A stretch of DNA of 64,000 nt from Roseococcus pinisoli (GTDB lineage: Bacteria > Pseudomonadota > Alphaproteobacteria > Acetobacterales > Acetobacteraceae), in the NCBI RefSeq assembly GCF_018413645.1, contig NZ_JAHCDA010000002.1:62001-126000 (forward strand), given 5' to 3'. The number at the start of each line of letters is the position of its first letter. Position 1 is the first letter of the stretch. Positions 57,271 through 64,000 of the stretch are shown here, one piece after another. The notes under the pieces are model-generated. The model worked only from the letters and a program-made list of their open reading frames with translations, had not been told where the DNA came from and did no database searches. The position numbers and the translations under genes were made by a program.

Positions 57271-58968
57271 ATGGCGAAGTCGTCGAAGCAGGGTAAGTCC
57301 GTCACCGAGCGTAGCGGCGGTAAGCTGCTGGCCGATGCACTGGTGGCGCAGGGTGCCACGCATGTCTTCGCCGTGCCGGGAGAGAGCTATCTCGACCTGC
57401 TGGACGGGCTCTATTCCGTCCGCAACCGCATCGAGCTCATCACCTGCCGCTTCGAGGCCGGCGCCGTCCATATGGCCGAAGCCCATGGCAAGCTGACCGG
57501 CAAGCCGGGCGTCGCCATCGTCACGCGTGGCCCCGGCGCCTGCCATGCCTCGATCGGCGTGCATGTCGCCATGCAGGACAGCACGCCGCTGATCCTTCTG
57601 GTCGGCCAGATTCCTGTCATCGAGACGGACCGCGAGACCTTCCAGGAGGTCGACTACCGCAAGATGTTCGCGCCCCTCGCCAAGTGGGTGACGCAGATCG
57701 ACGATGCGGACCGCATCCCCGAGATCATGGCCCATGCCTTCGACGTGGCCGTCAGCGGCCGTCCGGGCCCGGTGGTCGTCGCCATCTCCGAGGAGATGCA
57801 GAAGGACCTCGTCTCCGTGCCCGATATCGGCCCGGCCGATGTGCTGCCGGCCCACCCCGCGCCGGACGCGATTCCCCGGATGATGGAGCTGCTCGCCAAG
57901 GCCGAGCGCCCGCTGGCCATCATCGGCGGCAGCCGCTGGACCGAGGAAGGCCGCAACGCCATCCGCGACTTCGTGGTGGCGAACGACATCCCGACCGCCG
58001 TCTCCTTCCGCCGCCAGGGTCTCTTCGACGGTACGTCCAAGCACTTCGCGGGCGACCTCGGTGTCGGCGCGGATGGCAAGCTGGTGGCCGCCGCGAAGGA
58101 GGCCGACCTTATCCTCGCCTTTGGCACCCGCATGGGCGAGCCGGTGAGCCAGGGCTACACGCTGCTGGACATGGCGGGCGCGACGCCGCTGGTGCAGGTC
58201 TATCCGGACCAGGCCGAGATCGGCCGCGTCTATCGCCCCGCACTCGGCATCACCTCGGACCTCAATGCCTTCGCCCTCGCGCTCAAGGGCGAGAAGGTGA
58301 AGAAGCCGAAGTGGGGCGCCTGGCGCAAGCAGGTCCGCGCCGCGCGCGAGGAGCAGGCCGAGGCACCGAACTACGAAGGCAAGATCAACCTCGCCAAGGC
58401 GCTGCAGGCGCTGGAGAAGGAGCTTCCGAAGGACGCGATCTTCGCGACCGACGCCGGCAACTTCGCCACCTGGCCGACCCGCTTCATGCACGTGAAGGAG
58501 GGCCAGGATTTCCTCGGCCCGACGAACGGCGCCATGGGCTACGGCGTGCCGGCGGCGATCGGCGCGGCCATCTCCTTCCCTGATCGCCAGGTGATCTGCT
58601 TCGTCGGCGACGGCGGCTTCATGATGACCGGCCAGGAGATCGCGACCGCCTTCCACCACGGCGTCGCGCCGATCATCCTCGTCTTCAACAACTCCATGTA
58701 CGGCACGATCCGCATGTACCAGGAGCGCGTCTATCCCGAGCGTGTCAGCGGCACGCTGCTGACCAACCCGGACTTTTCGCTCTTCATCCAGGCCTTCGGC
58801 GGCCATGGCGAATTGGTCGAGACGACCGAGGAGCTGGTGCCGGCCTACAAGCGGGCGGTGGCGAGCGGCAAGCCGGCGATCATCGAGATCCGGACCAACC
58901 CTGAGCAGGTGACCAACCGCGCGACCATCTCCGACCTGCGCGCGCAGGGCGCGGGCGCCAAGAAGTAA
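57271..58968 (+). CDS. Thiamine-diphosphate-dependent enzyme, acetolactate synthase large-subunit-like
   Basis: 565 residues. PYR domain with the catalytic Glu in CRFEAGAVHMAEAHGKLTG, central domain, and PP domain with the ThDP/Mg motif GDGGFMMTGQEIATAF...NNSMYG. FAVPGESYLDLLDGLY is conserved. It may be an acetolactate synthase, oxalyl-CoA decarboxylase-like, sulfoacetaldehyde acetyltransferase-like or another decarboxylase. No small subunit (ilvH) is adjacent, so a biosynthetic AHAS role is not assured. Confidence 0.9.
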   Translation: MAKSSKQGKSVTERSGGKLLADALVAQGATHVFAVPGESYLDLLDGLYSVRNRIELITCRFEAGAVHMAEAHGKLTGKPGVAIVTRGPGACHASIGVHVAMQDSTPLILLVGQIPVIETDRETFQEVDYRKMFAPLAKWVTQIDDADRIPEIMAHAFDVAVSGRPGPVVVAISEEMQKDLVSVPDIGPADVLPAHPAPDAIPRMMELLAKAERPLAIIGGSRWTEEGRNAIRDFVVANDIPTAVSFRRQGLFDGTSKHFAGDLGVGADGKLVAAAKEADLILAFGTRMGEPVSQGYTLLDMAGATPLVQVYPDQAEIGRVYRPALGITSDLNAFALALKGEKVKKPKWGAWRKQVRAAREEQAEAPNYEGKINLAKALQALEKELPKDAIFATDAGNFATWPTRFMHVKEGQDFLGPTNGAMGYGVPAAIGAAISFPDRQVICFVGDGGFMMTGQEIATAFHHGVAPIILVFNNSMYGTIRMYQERVYPERVSGTLLTNPDFSLFIQAFGGHGELVETTEELVPAYKRAVASGKPAIIEIRTNPEQVTNRATISDLRAQGAGAKK

Positions 58969-59027
58969 GGGCGCCCGGTTTCACTCCAGGGTATGCGGGG
59001 CACGGCGAAGGGCGGTATCCTTTCGCC

Positions 59028-59792
59028 GTGAGAGCATCCCTGGCCTTCCTTCTCCCGCTCCTTCTCCTCGGCGCTTGCGACGAGAAGAAGGAGACCCCGG
59101 CCTCCGCGCCGGCCTCCGCCACGCAGCAATCGTCGGCCCGCGATGCCGCCACCGCGGCGCTGCGGGAAAGGCTGCGAGGCCAGGAGACGCAGCTGCGGGG
59201 CATGCAGGTCTTCTCCCAGGCGTTGGCCGATACGGTGGCCGTCTGCGGCCGCTCCAGCGGCGGGGCGGGCGATCCCTATATCCCCTTCGTCGCGGTCGTC
59301 TCCTTCCAGGGGGAGGGCGCGCGCGTCACCAACTTCACGCTCGGCGCCACGGGGCCGGAGGCCACGCGGGTCTTCCTCGAGATGGTGGATCGCTGCTTCG
59401 ACGGCGGCGGGCCGTTGACGAACCGCGCCATGGCGCGCAGCTATCCGCCCTTGCCGATCACCGGCGCATCCGATCCCATCGCGGCGCCGCCGCCCGCCGT
59501 GTCGCCAGGGCCCGTGCCGGATCCCGCCGCGCAGCCGGCCGCGCCGGCGGCGCCGCCAACGCCCCTGCAGGCGGGAAGCCTGCCCGCCTCGCGCAGCACC
59601 GTCGTCACCTGGGCCCGCACCGGCGCCAACCTCCGCAGCAACCCGGTGGGGGGCGAGGTCATCGGCGTCCTTCCGCCCTCCACCACGCTGGACGTGATCG
59701 CCGAGGCACCCGGCGGCTGGTACCAGGTGGGGCGCGACGGCAACGCCATCGGCTGGATTCACTCCTCGGTCCTCGAGGCCCCTGGGCACTGA
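59028..59792 (+). CDS. SH3-domain lipoprotein
   Basis: 254 residues from GTG. Lipobox LLLLGAC at about 16, a 100-residue globular part containing two Cys (VAVCGRSSGG; VDRCFDGGG), a Pro/Ala-rich linker, then a C-terminal bacterial SH3 domain (ANLRSNPVGGEVIGVLPPSTTLDVIAEAPGGWYQV). SH3b domains often bind cell wall peptides. Function unknown. Confidence 0.85.
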   Translation: MRASLAFLLPLLLLGACDEKKETPASAPASATQQSSARDAATAALRERLRGQETQLRGMQVFSQALADTVAVCGRSSGGAGDPYIPFVAVVSFQGEGARVTNFTLGATGPEATRVFLEMVDRCFDGGGPLTNRAMARSYPPLPITGASDPIAAPPPAVSPGPVPDPAAQPAAPAAPPTPLQAGSLPASRSTVVTWARTGANLRSNPVGGEVIGVLPPSTTLDVIAEAPGGWYQVGRDGNAIGWIHSSVLEAPGH

Positions 59793-59863
59793 GTTCGCGT
59801 CTGGCCTGATTGACTCCCCGGCGCCTCGCTGCGAAGCCTCTTGGCGCCATTCGAGGAGCCGTC

Positions 59864-60694
59864 ATGTCTGCCAGCCTGCAATCCACCATCGAGTCCCTCT
59901 GGGAGAAGCGCGACACGCTCTCCGCCACCACGCAGGGCGCGCCCCGCGAGGCGGTCGAGGCCGCGCTGGAGCTGCTGGACAGCGGCAAGGCCCGCGTGGC
60001 CGCGCCCGGCGCCAATGGCTGGGAGGTCAACCAGTGGCTGAAGCAGGCGGTGCTGCTCTCCTTCCGCCTCACCGATTCCGCGCCGATGGACACCTCCGCC
60101 GGCGCCTATGACAAGGTGCCGCTGAAGTGGGAAGGCTGGGGCCCGAACCGCTGGAAGGAAGCCGGCTTCCGCGCCGTGCCGGGCGCCATCGCCCGCCGCT
60201 CCGCCTATATCGCGCCGAACGTGGTGCTGATGCCGAGCTTCGTGAATCTCGGCGCCCATGTCGGCGCCAATACGATGGTCGACACCTGGGCGACCGTCGG
60301 GTCCTGCGCGCAGATCGGCAAGAACGTGCACCTCTCGGGCGGCGTGGGCATCGGCGGCGTGCTGGAGCCGCTGCAGGCCAACCCCGTCATCATCGAGGAC
60401 GACTGCTTCATCGGCGCGCGTTCCGAGGTGGTCGAGGGCGTGATCGTCGAGCAGGGCTCGGTGCTCTCCATGGGCGTGTTCCTCTCGGCCACGACCAAGA
60501 TCATCGACCGCAACACGGGCGAGATCTTCGTCGGCCGCGTGCCGTCCTATTCGGTCGTCGTGCCGGGCAACCTGCCGGGCAAGCCGCTGCCGGACGGCAC
60601 GCCGGGCCCGAGCCTCTACTGCGCCGTGATCGTGAAGCGGGTCGATGCGCAGACGCGCGCCAAGACCTCGATCAACGACCTGCTGCGCGACTAA
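59864..60694 (+). CDS. dapD: Tetrahydrodipicolinate N-succinyltransferase
   Basis: 276 residues. Left-handed beta-helix hexapeptide repeats ([36 protein letters not shown]) and the DapD tail [38 protein letters not shown]. Third-stage enzyme of the succinylase branch of lysine/DAP synthesis, using succinyl-CoA. Adjacent to dapE. Confidence 0.96.
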   Translation: MSASLQSTIESLWEKRDTLSATTQGAPREAVEAALELLDSGKARVAAPGANGWEVNQWLKQAVLLSFRLTDSAPMDTSAGAYDKVPLKWEGWGPNRWKEAGFRAVPGAIARRSAYIAPNVVLMPSFVNLGAHVGANTMVDTWATVGSCAQIGKNVHLSGGVGIGGVLEPLQANPVIIEDDCFIGARSEVVEGVIVEQGSVLSMGVFLSATTKIIDRNTGEIFVGRVPSYSVVVPGNLPGKPLPDGTPGPSLYCAVIVKRVDAQTRAKTSINDLLRD

Positions 60695-60698
60695 GCCC

Positions 60699-61847
60699 TT
60701 GCGCGGCAACCTGCCGGAAGAACCGGCCGACCCGATCCCGCTGGCGCAGGCGCTCATCCGCTGCCGCAGCGTGACGCCGGCCGACGGCGGCGCGCTCGCG
60801 ACCATGGAGACGGCGCTTGCGCCGCTCGGCTTCCGCTGCACGCGGCTCAAGTACGGAGAGGTGGACAACCTCTTCGCCCGCCGCGGCACGGAAGGCCCGC
60901 ATCTCTGCTACGCCGGGCACACGGATGTCGTGCCGCCCGGCGACGAGGCCGCCTGGAAGGACAACCCCTTCGCGGCGGTCATCAAGGACGGCGTGCTCTA
61001 CGGCCGCGGCGCCTGCGACATGAAGGGTGGCATCGCCGCCTTCGTGGCGGGGCTGTCCGACTTCATCGCCGCCAATCCGGACCATCGCGGCTCCATCTCG
61101 CTGCTCATCACGGGCGATGAGGAGGGACCGAGCGTGGACGGCACGCGCCGCGTCCTGGAATGGATGGCGGAGAACGGCCACACGCCCGACATGTGCGTCG
61201 TCGGCGAGCCCACTTCGAAGAAGCAGCTCGGCGACACGATCAAGGTCGGCCGCCGCGGCAGCATGAATGCCTTCCTCACGGTGAAGGGGCGGCAGGGCCA
61301 CAGCGCCTATCCGCAGCTGGCCGACAATCCCGTGCACCGGCTGATCCGCGTGCTGAACGCGCTGACTTCTGAGCCGCTGGACCAGGGCTCGCAATTCTTC
61401 GAGGCCTCGACGCTGCAGGTCACCGGCATCCAGGTGGACAACACCGCCACCAACGTGATCCCGGCCGAGGCCAAGGCCTTCCTGAACATCCGCTTCAACG
61501 ACCACCATCATTCCAGCGCGCTCACGGACCGTATCCGCGCCGTGCTGGCCGAGCATGCGCCGGAGCACGAGCTCCGGGTCACGGTGTCCGGCGAGAGCTT
61601 CCTCACCCAGCCCGGCCCCTTCGTCGAAGCGTTGCAGCGCGCCGTCCGGCGCGGCACGGGGCTGGAAGCGAAGCTCGACACCGGCGGCGGCACCTCCGAT
61701 GCGCGCTTCATCACGCATTACTGCCCGGTGGCGGAGCTCGGCGCGGTGGGCGCCACGCTGCACCAGCGCGACGAATCCGCGCCGGTCGCGGAATTGCGGA
61801 CCCTGGCGGGGCTGTACCGGATCGTGATCGAGGAGTGTCTGAGCTGA
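60699..61847 (+). CDS. dapE: Succinyl-diaminopimelate desuccinylase
   Basis: 382 residues from TTG 60699, five bases after the dapD stop; this gives family-normal length. Metal-binding motifs: YAGHTDVVPPGD, RGACDMKGG with the bridging Asp, TGDEEGPS with the catalytic Glu and GEPTSKKQLGDTIKVGRRGS. Removes succinate from N-succinyl-LL-DAP. Pairs with dapD in the lysine/peptidoglycan pathway. Confidence 0.95.
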   Translation: MRGNLPEEPADPIPLAQALIRCRSVTPADGGALATMETALAPLGFRCTRLKYGEVDNLFARRGTEGPHLCYAGHTDVVPPGDEAAWKDNPFAAVIKDGVLYGRGACDMKGGIAAFVAGLSDFIAANPDHRGSISLLITGDEEGPSVDGTRRVLEWMAENGHTPDMCVVGEPTSKKQLGDTIKVGRRGSMNAFLTVKGRQGHSAYPQLADNPVHRLIRVLNALTSEPLDQGSQFFEASTLQVTGIQVDNTATNVIPAEAKAFLNIRFNDHHHSSALTDRIRAVLAEHAPEHELRVTVSGESFLTQPGPFVEALQRAVRRGTGLEAKLDTGGGTSDARFITHYCPVAELGAVGATLHQRDESAPVAELRTLAGLYRIVIEECLS

Positions 61848-62413
61848 ATCCGCCCAGCGTCGCCAACGGTCTCGCCGCGGCGCTTCTTCTCGCCCGGGGC
61901 CGGGAGGTCGGCCTGGCGCTGGTGCCCTCCGGCATGGAGGGCGCCCGCCATTCCTTCTTGGCGGCGCTGATCTGCCTGCCCGTGCTGCTGATCATCCGCC
62001 TCTACGGGTGGTCGACGCAGGCCGTGCCGCCGAATGGCGAGGCCGTGGCCCTGGCCGCCGAGCTGGTGGGCTACAGCCTGGGCTGGGTCGGCTTCGCGCT
62101 GGCCTCGCTGATGCTGGCGCAGCGCGCGCAGCGCGGTGCCGACTGGCCACGCTTCATCGCCGCCTGGAACTGGACGAGCCTCGTCCAATACGCGCTGCTG
62201 CTGGTGCTCCTGGTGCCGAGCCTGCTGGGTCTTCCCACCTGGGTGTCGAACGCGCTCGGCCTCGTCGCGGTCGGCTATGCGATCTGGCTGGAATGGTTCG
62301 TGACGCGCGTGGCGCTGAACCTGCCCGGCCCGGTGGCGGCCCTCTTCGTCATCATGGACCTGGCCATCGGCCTTTTCGTGGGCGGGCTGACCGACAAGAT
62401 CTCCGGCCTCTAG
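61835..62413 (+). CDS. Integral membrane protein, unknown
   Basis: 192 residues from GTG 61835, GAGGA upstream, overlapping the dapE end by 13 bases. Helices at about 42-58 (FLAALICLPVLLIIRLYG), 68-93, 108-132 and 160-188. No recognised family. It is coupled to dapE, but a role in lysine synthesis is not indicated. Confidence 0.7.
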   Translation: MSELNPPSVANGLAAALLLARGREVGLALVPSGMEGARHSFLAALICLPVLLIIRLYGWSTQAVPPNGEAVALAAELVGYSLGWVGFALASLMLAQRAQRGADWPRFIAAWNWTSLVQYALLLVLLVPSLLGLPTWVSNALGLVAVGYAIWLEWFVTRVALNLPGPVAALFVIMDLAIGLFVGGLTDKISGL

Positions 62414-62425
62414 CGCCTTATCAAG

Positions 62426-63190
62426 CTAGGCGCGCCAGTCGATCGGCTCGGGGAAGTCCACGCGGAGGAAGCAGAGGCCCTGCGGCGGCGCGGTCTGCCC
62501 GGCCAGCTGCCGGTCCCGCCCATCTAGCACCTCGCGCGGCCAGCCGATGGGTTGCCGCCCCAGCCCCACCTCGTAGAGCGTGCCCACGAAATTCCGCACC
62601 TGGTGGTGAAGGAAGCTCCGCGCGCTGGCGAGGAGGTGAATCTCCTCGCCCTGGCGCAGGACGTCCAGCCGGTCGAGCGTGCGCAGCGGCGAATCCGCCT
62701 GGCAGGAGGCCGCGCGATAGGCGGAGAAGTCGTGCCGGCCCAGCAGAAGCTGCGCCGCGGCGTGCATCGCCTCGTGATCGACCGGCAGGGGGACGTGCCA
62801 GACGCGCCCCTCCTCCAGCGCCGGCTTCGCCCGCCGCGCGAGGATCCGGTACCGGTAGTGCCGCCTGAGCGCGGAGAAGCGCGGTGACCATCCCTCCCGC
62901 GCCAGGGCGGCGGCGCGGATGGCGATGCGGTGCGGACGGGTATGGAAGTCGAGCGCGGCGCGAAGGCGCTCCGGCGGCAAGTCGGCCGAGAGCGTCATCA
63001 GAACGACCTGGCCCTCGGCGTGGACGCCGGAATCCGTGCGGCCCGAGGCGGTGGCGAGCGGAACCACCCCGCCGTTCAAGCGGGACGCGGCCTCCTCCAG
63101 CGCCTGCTGGACGGACGGGCCCGCGGCCTGGCGCTGCCATCCGTAGAAGGCCGCGCCATCGTATTCGACGAGGAGGGCATAGCTCGGCAT
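62426..63190 (-). CDS. truA: tRNA pseudouridine(38-40) synthase
   Basis: 254 residues. Opens MPSYALLVEYDGAAFYGWQRQ; catalytic Asp in ASGRTDSGVHAEGQV; late SFLHHQVRNFVGTLYEVG. Modifies the anticodon arm of tRNAs. It follows fmt by 43 bp on the same strand; def-fmt-truA is a common alphaproteobacterial order. Convergent with the membrane-protein gene. Confidence 0.95.
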   Translation of the reverse strand: MPSYALLVEYDGAAFYGWQRQAAGPSVQQALEEAASRLNGGVVPLATASGRTDSGVHAEGQVVLMTLSADLPPERLRAALDFHTRPHRIAIRAAALAREGWSPRFSALRRHYRYRILARRAKPALEEGRVWHVPLPVDHEAMHAAAQLLLGRHDFSAYRAASCQADSPLRTLDRLDVLRQGEEIHLLASARSFLHHQVRNFVGTLYEVGLGRQPIGWPREVLDGRDRQLAGQTAPPQGLCFLRVDFPEPIDWRA

Positions 63191-63233
63191 CAGCCGAGCC
63201 CCGCCGCGCGACGGGATGAATCGCGGCCCGGCA

Positions 63234-64000
63234 TCAGCCGAGCCGCGTGCCGGCCGGCAGGGAATAGCCGCGCAGCAGGGCTTCGGCCTCCATCGCGCCA
63301 CGGCCCGGGCGCTGCAGCCGGGTGAGGCGCAGCGCGCCCTCGCCGCAGGCGACGGTCAAAGGCGGGCCGGCAAGCACCTCGCCCGGTTGGCCCGAGCCAG
63401 GAGCGGGCTCGGCGGCCAGGACCCGGAGCATCTCGCCCTTGTGAGGGAAATAGGCACCGGGCCAGGGGTTCATCGCCCGCACCCGCGCGTCCAGCGCCGC
63501 GGCCGGCTGCGTCCAGTCCAGCAGCCCGTCGGCCTTGGTGAGCTTGGCCGCATAGGTCACGCCCTCCTCGGGCTGCGGCACGGCCGGCGGGTTCTCGTCC
63601 AGGGCGCGCAGGATGAGCCCGGCGCCCATGGCAGCGAGGGCATCGTGCAGCTCGGGCGTGGTGCTGCGCGGGCCGAGGGCGACGCGGCCCTCCAGTAGCA
63701 TCGGGCCCGTGTCGAGGCCTTCCTCCATCCGCATGATGGTCACGCCGCTTTCGGCATCCCCGTGCAGGATGGCCGCATGGATCGGCGCCGCGCCGCGCCA
63801 GCGCGGCAGCAGGGAGGCATGGATGTTCAGGCAGCCACGCCGGGGCGCGTCCAGCATGGGCTTCGGCAGGATCAGTCCATAGGCCGCGACCACCGCGACA
63901 TCGAGATCCAGCGCGGCGAAGGCCTCGTGCTCGGCCGTGTCGCGCTTCACGCGGGCGGGGGTCCGCACCTCGAGCCCCAGGGCAAGGGCCGCGCGATGGA
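63234..64000 (-). CDS. fmt: Methionyl-tRNA formyltransferase (5' end outside the window)
   Basis: The visible C-terminal 255 residues run to the window edge in frame. [17 protein letters not shown] is the formyltransferase signature, preceded by [16 protein letters not shown], and [13 protein letters not shown] and [12 protein letters not shown] follow. Formylates Met-tRNAi for initiation. About 50 N-terminal residues are missing. An internal GTG at 63968 is not the true start. Confidence 0.95.
   Translation of the reverse strand, partial: HRAALALGLEVRTPARVKRDTAEHEAFAALDLDVAVVAAYGLILPKPMLDAPRRGCLNIHASLLPRWRGAAPIHAAILHGDAESGVTIMRMEEGLDTGPMLLEGRVALGPRSTTPELHDALAAMGAGLILRALDENPPAVPQPEEGVTYAAKLTKADGLLDWTQPAAALDARVRAMNPWPGAYFPHKGEMLRVLAAEPAPGSGQPGEVLAGPPLTVACGEGALRLTRLQRPGRGAMEAEALLRGYSLPAGTRLG

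Noticed and set aside
1-64000. Mobile elements, CRISPR arrays, tRNA and rRNA genes
   Set aside because: No transposase-like or integrase-like protein, no regular spaced repeats, and no cloverleaf or rRNA-like stretch was recognised by reading; a tRNAscan-type search would be needed to exclude tRNAs fully.

Overview
The window is about 64 kb of chromosome from a GC-rich (roughly 70% by eye) alphaproteobacterium. The gene content and order fit the Rhodospirillales, most likely an Acetobacteraceae/Roseomonas-like organism. Pointers are a split ATP synthase b'/b pair, the run ileS-lspA-DUF3035 lipoprotein-two M16 peptidases, a plant-type glutamate-cysteine ligase, a DksA with a degenerate zinc finger, fliX divergent from flgI as in Caulobacter, and dapD-dapE close to truA-fmt. 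This assignment is inferred from gene content, not from a database search. I see no rRNA, tRNA, CRISPR array, prophage or insertion sequence. Most genes are densely packed with ATGA, TGATG or GTGA overlaps.

Layout. 1-0.9 kb: end of the ATP synthase F0 operon with a strong terminator. 1-8.3 kb: a dipeptide-type binding protein, a DUF2269 membrane protein coupled to an SDR-DoxX fusion, gshA and rsmE on the minus strand, ubiA divergent from rsmE, and a METTL20-like methyltransferase. 8.3-11.5 kb: a micro-gene plus a secreted 20-residue-repeat protein, a MaoC hydratase, a LOG-family hydrolase, ribF and DUF3597. 11.5-24.5 kb: ileS, lspA, a lipoprotein, a hydroxyacid dehydrogenase, an M16 catalytic/non-catalytic pair, pgi, a sugar acetyltransferase, then DUF2239 and mutL diverging from a palindromic AT-rich promoter. 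24.5-30.4 kb: an RNA-modification operon (glutamine amidotransferase-like, rluB-type, rsmD, lipoprotein), tadA, a small secreted protein, a Bug-type binding protein and a metallo-beta-lactamase-fold hydrolase.

30.4-34.6 kb holds the most intriguing locus: five minus-strand genes encoding a RibD-type reductase, a zinc-ligand-less MDR dehydrogenase, a pterin-synthase homologue with a rewritten active site, a GT4 glycosyltransferase and a SAM methyltransferase. They look like a pathway for a decorated pterin- or pyrimidine-derived small molecule. It lies 33 bp downstream of flgI-flgJ-flgN, which carries a near-consensus sigma54 promoter facing divergent fliX. 37-46.7 kb: dksA, an SRAP (HMCES/YedK) protein, a CorC-type transporter, DoxX, gpt-csaA, a cytosolic gamma-glutamyltransferase homologue, an EF-hand protein, an amidase, two paralogous exported Gly/Tyr-rich proteins with a duplicated leader, and a RAM-only Lrp-like protein.

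46.9-52.6 kb: a Na/Pi cotransporter, two oligopeptide ABC ATPases without permeases, an LpxR-like outer-membrane protein and a YciI protein. 52.6-57.2 kb: a minus-strand PepSY-DUF2271-DUF4198-apbE-flavoreductase cluster preceded by a Fur-box-like palindrome, probably an iron-regulated, flavinylation-dependent electron transfer system. 57.3-64 kb: a ThDP-dependent enzyme, an SH3 lipoprotein, dapD-dapE, a membrane protein, then truA and a truncated fmt on the minus strand.
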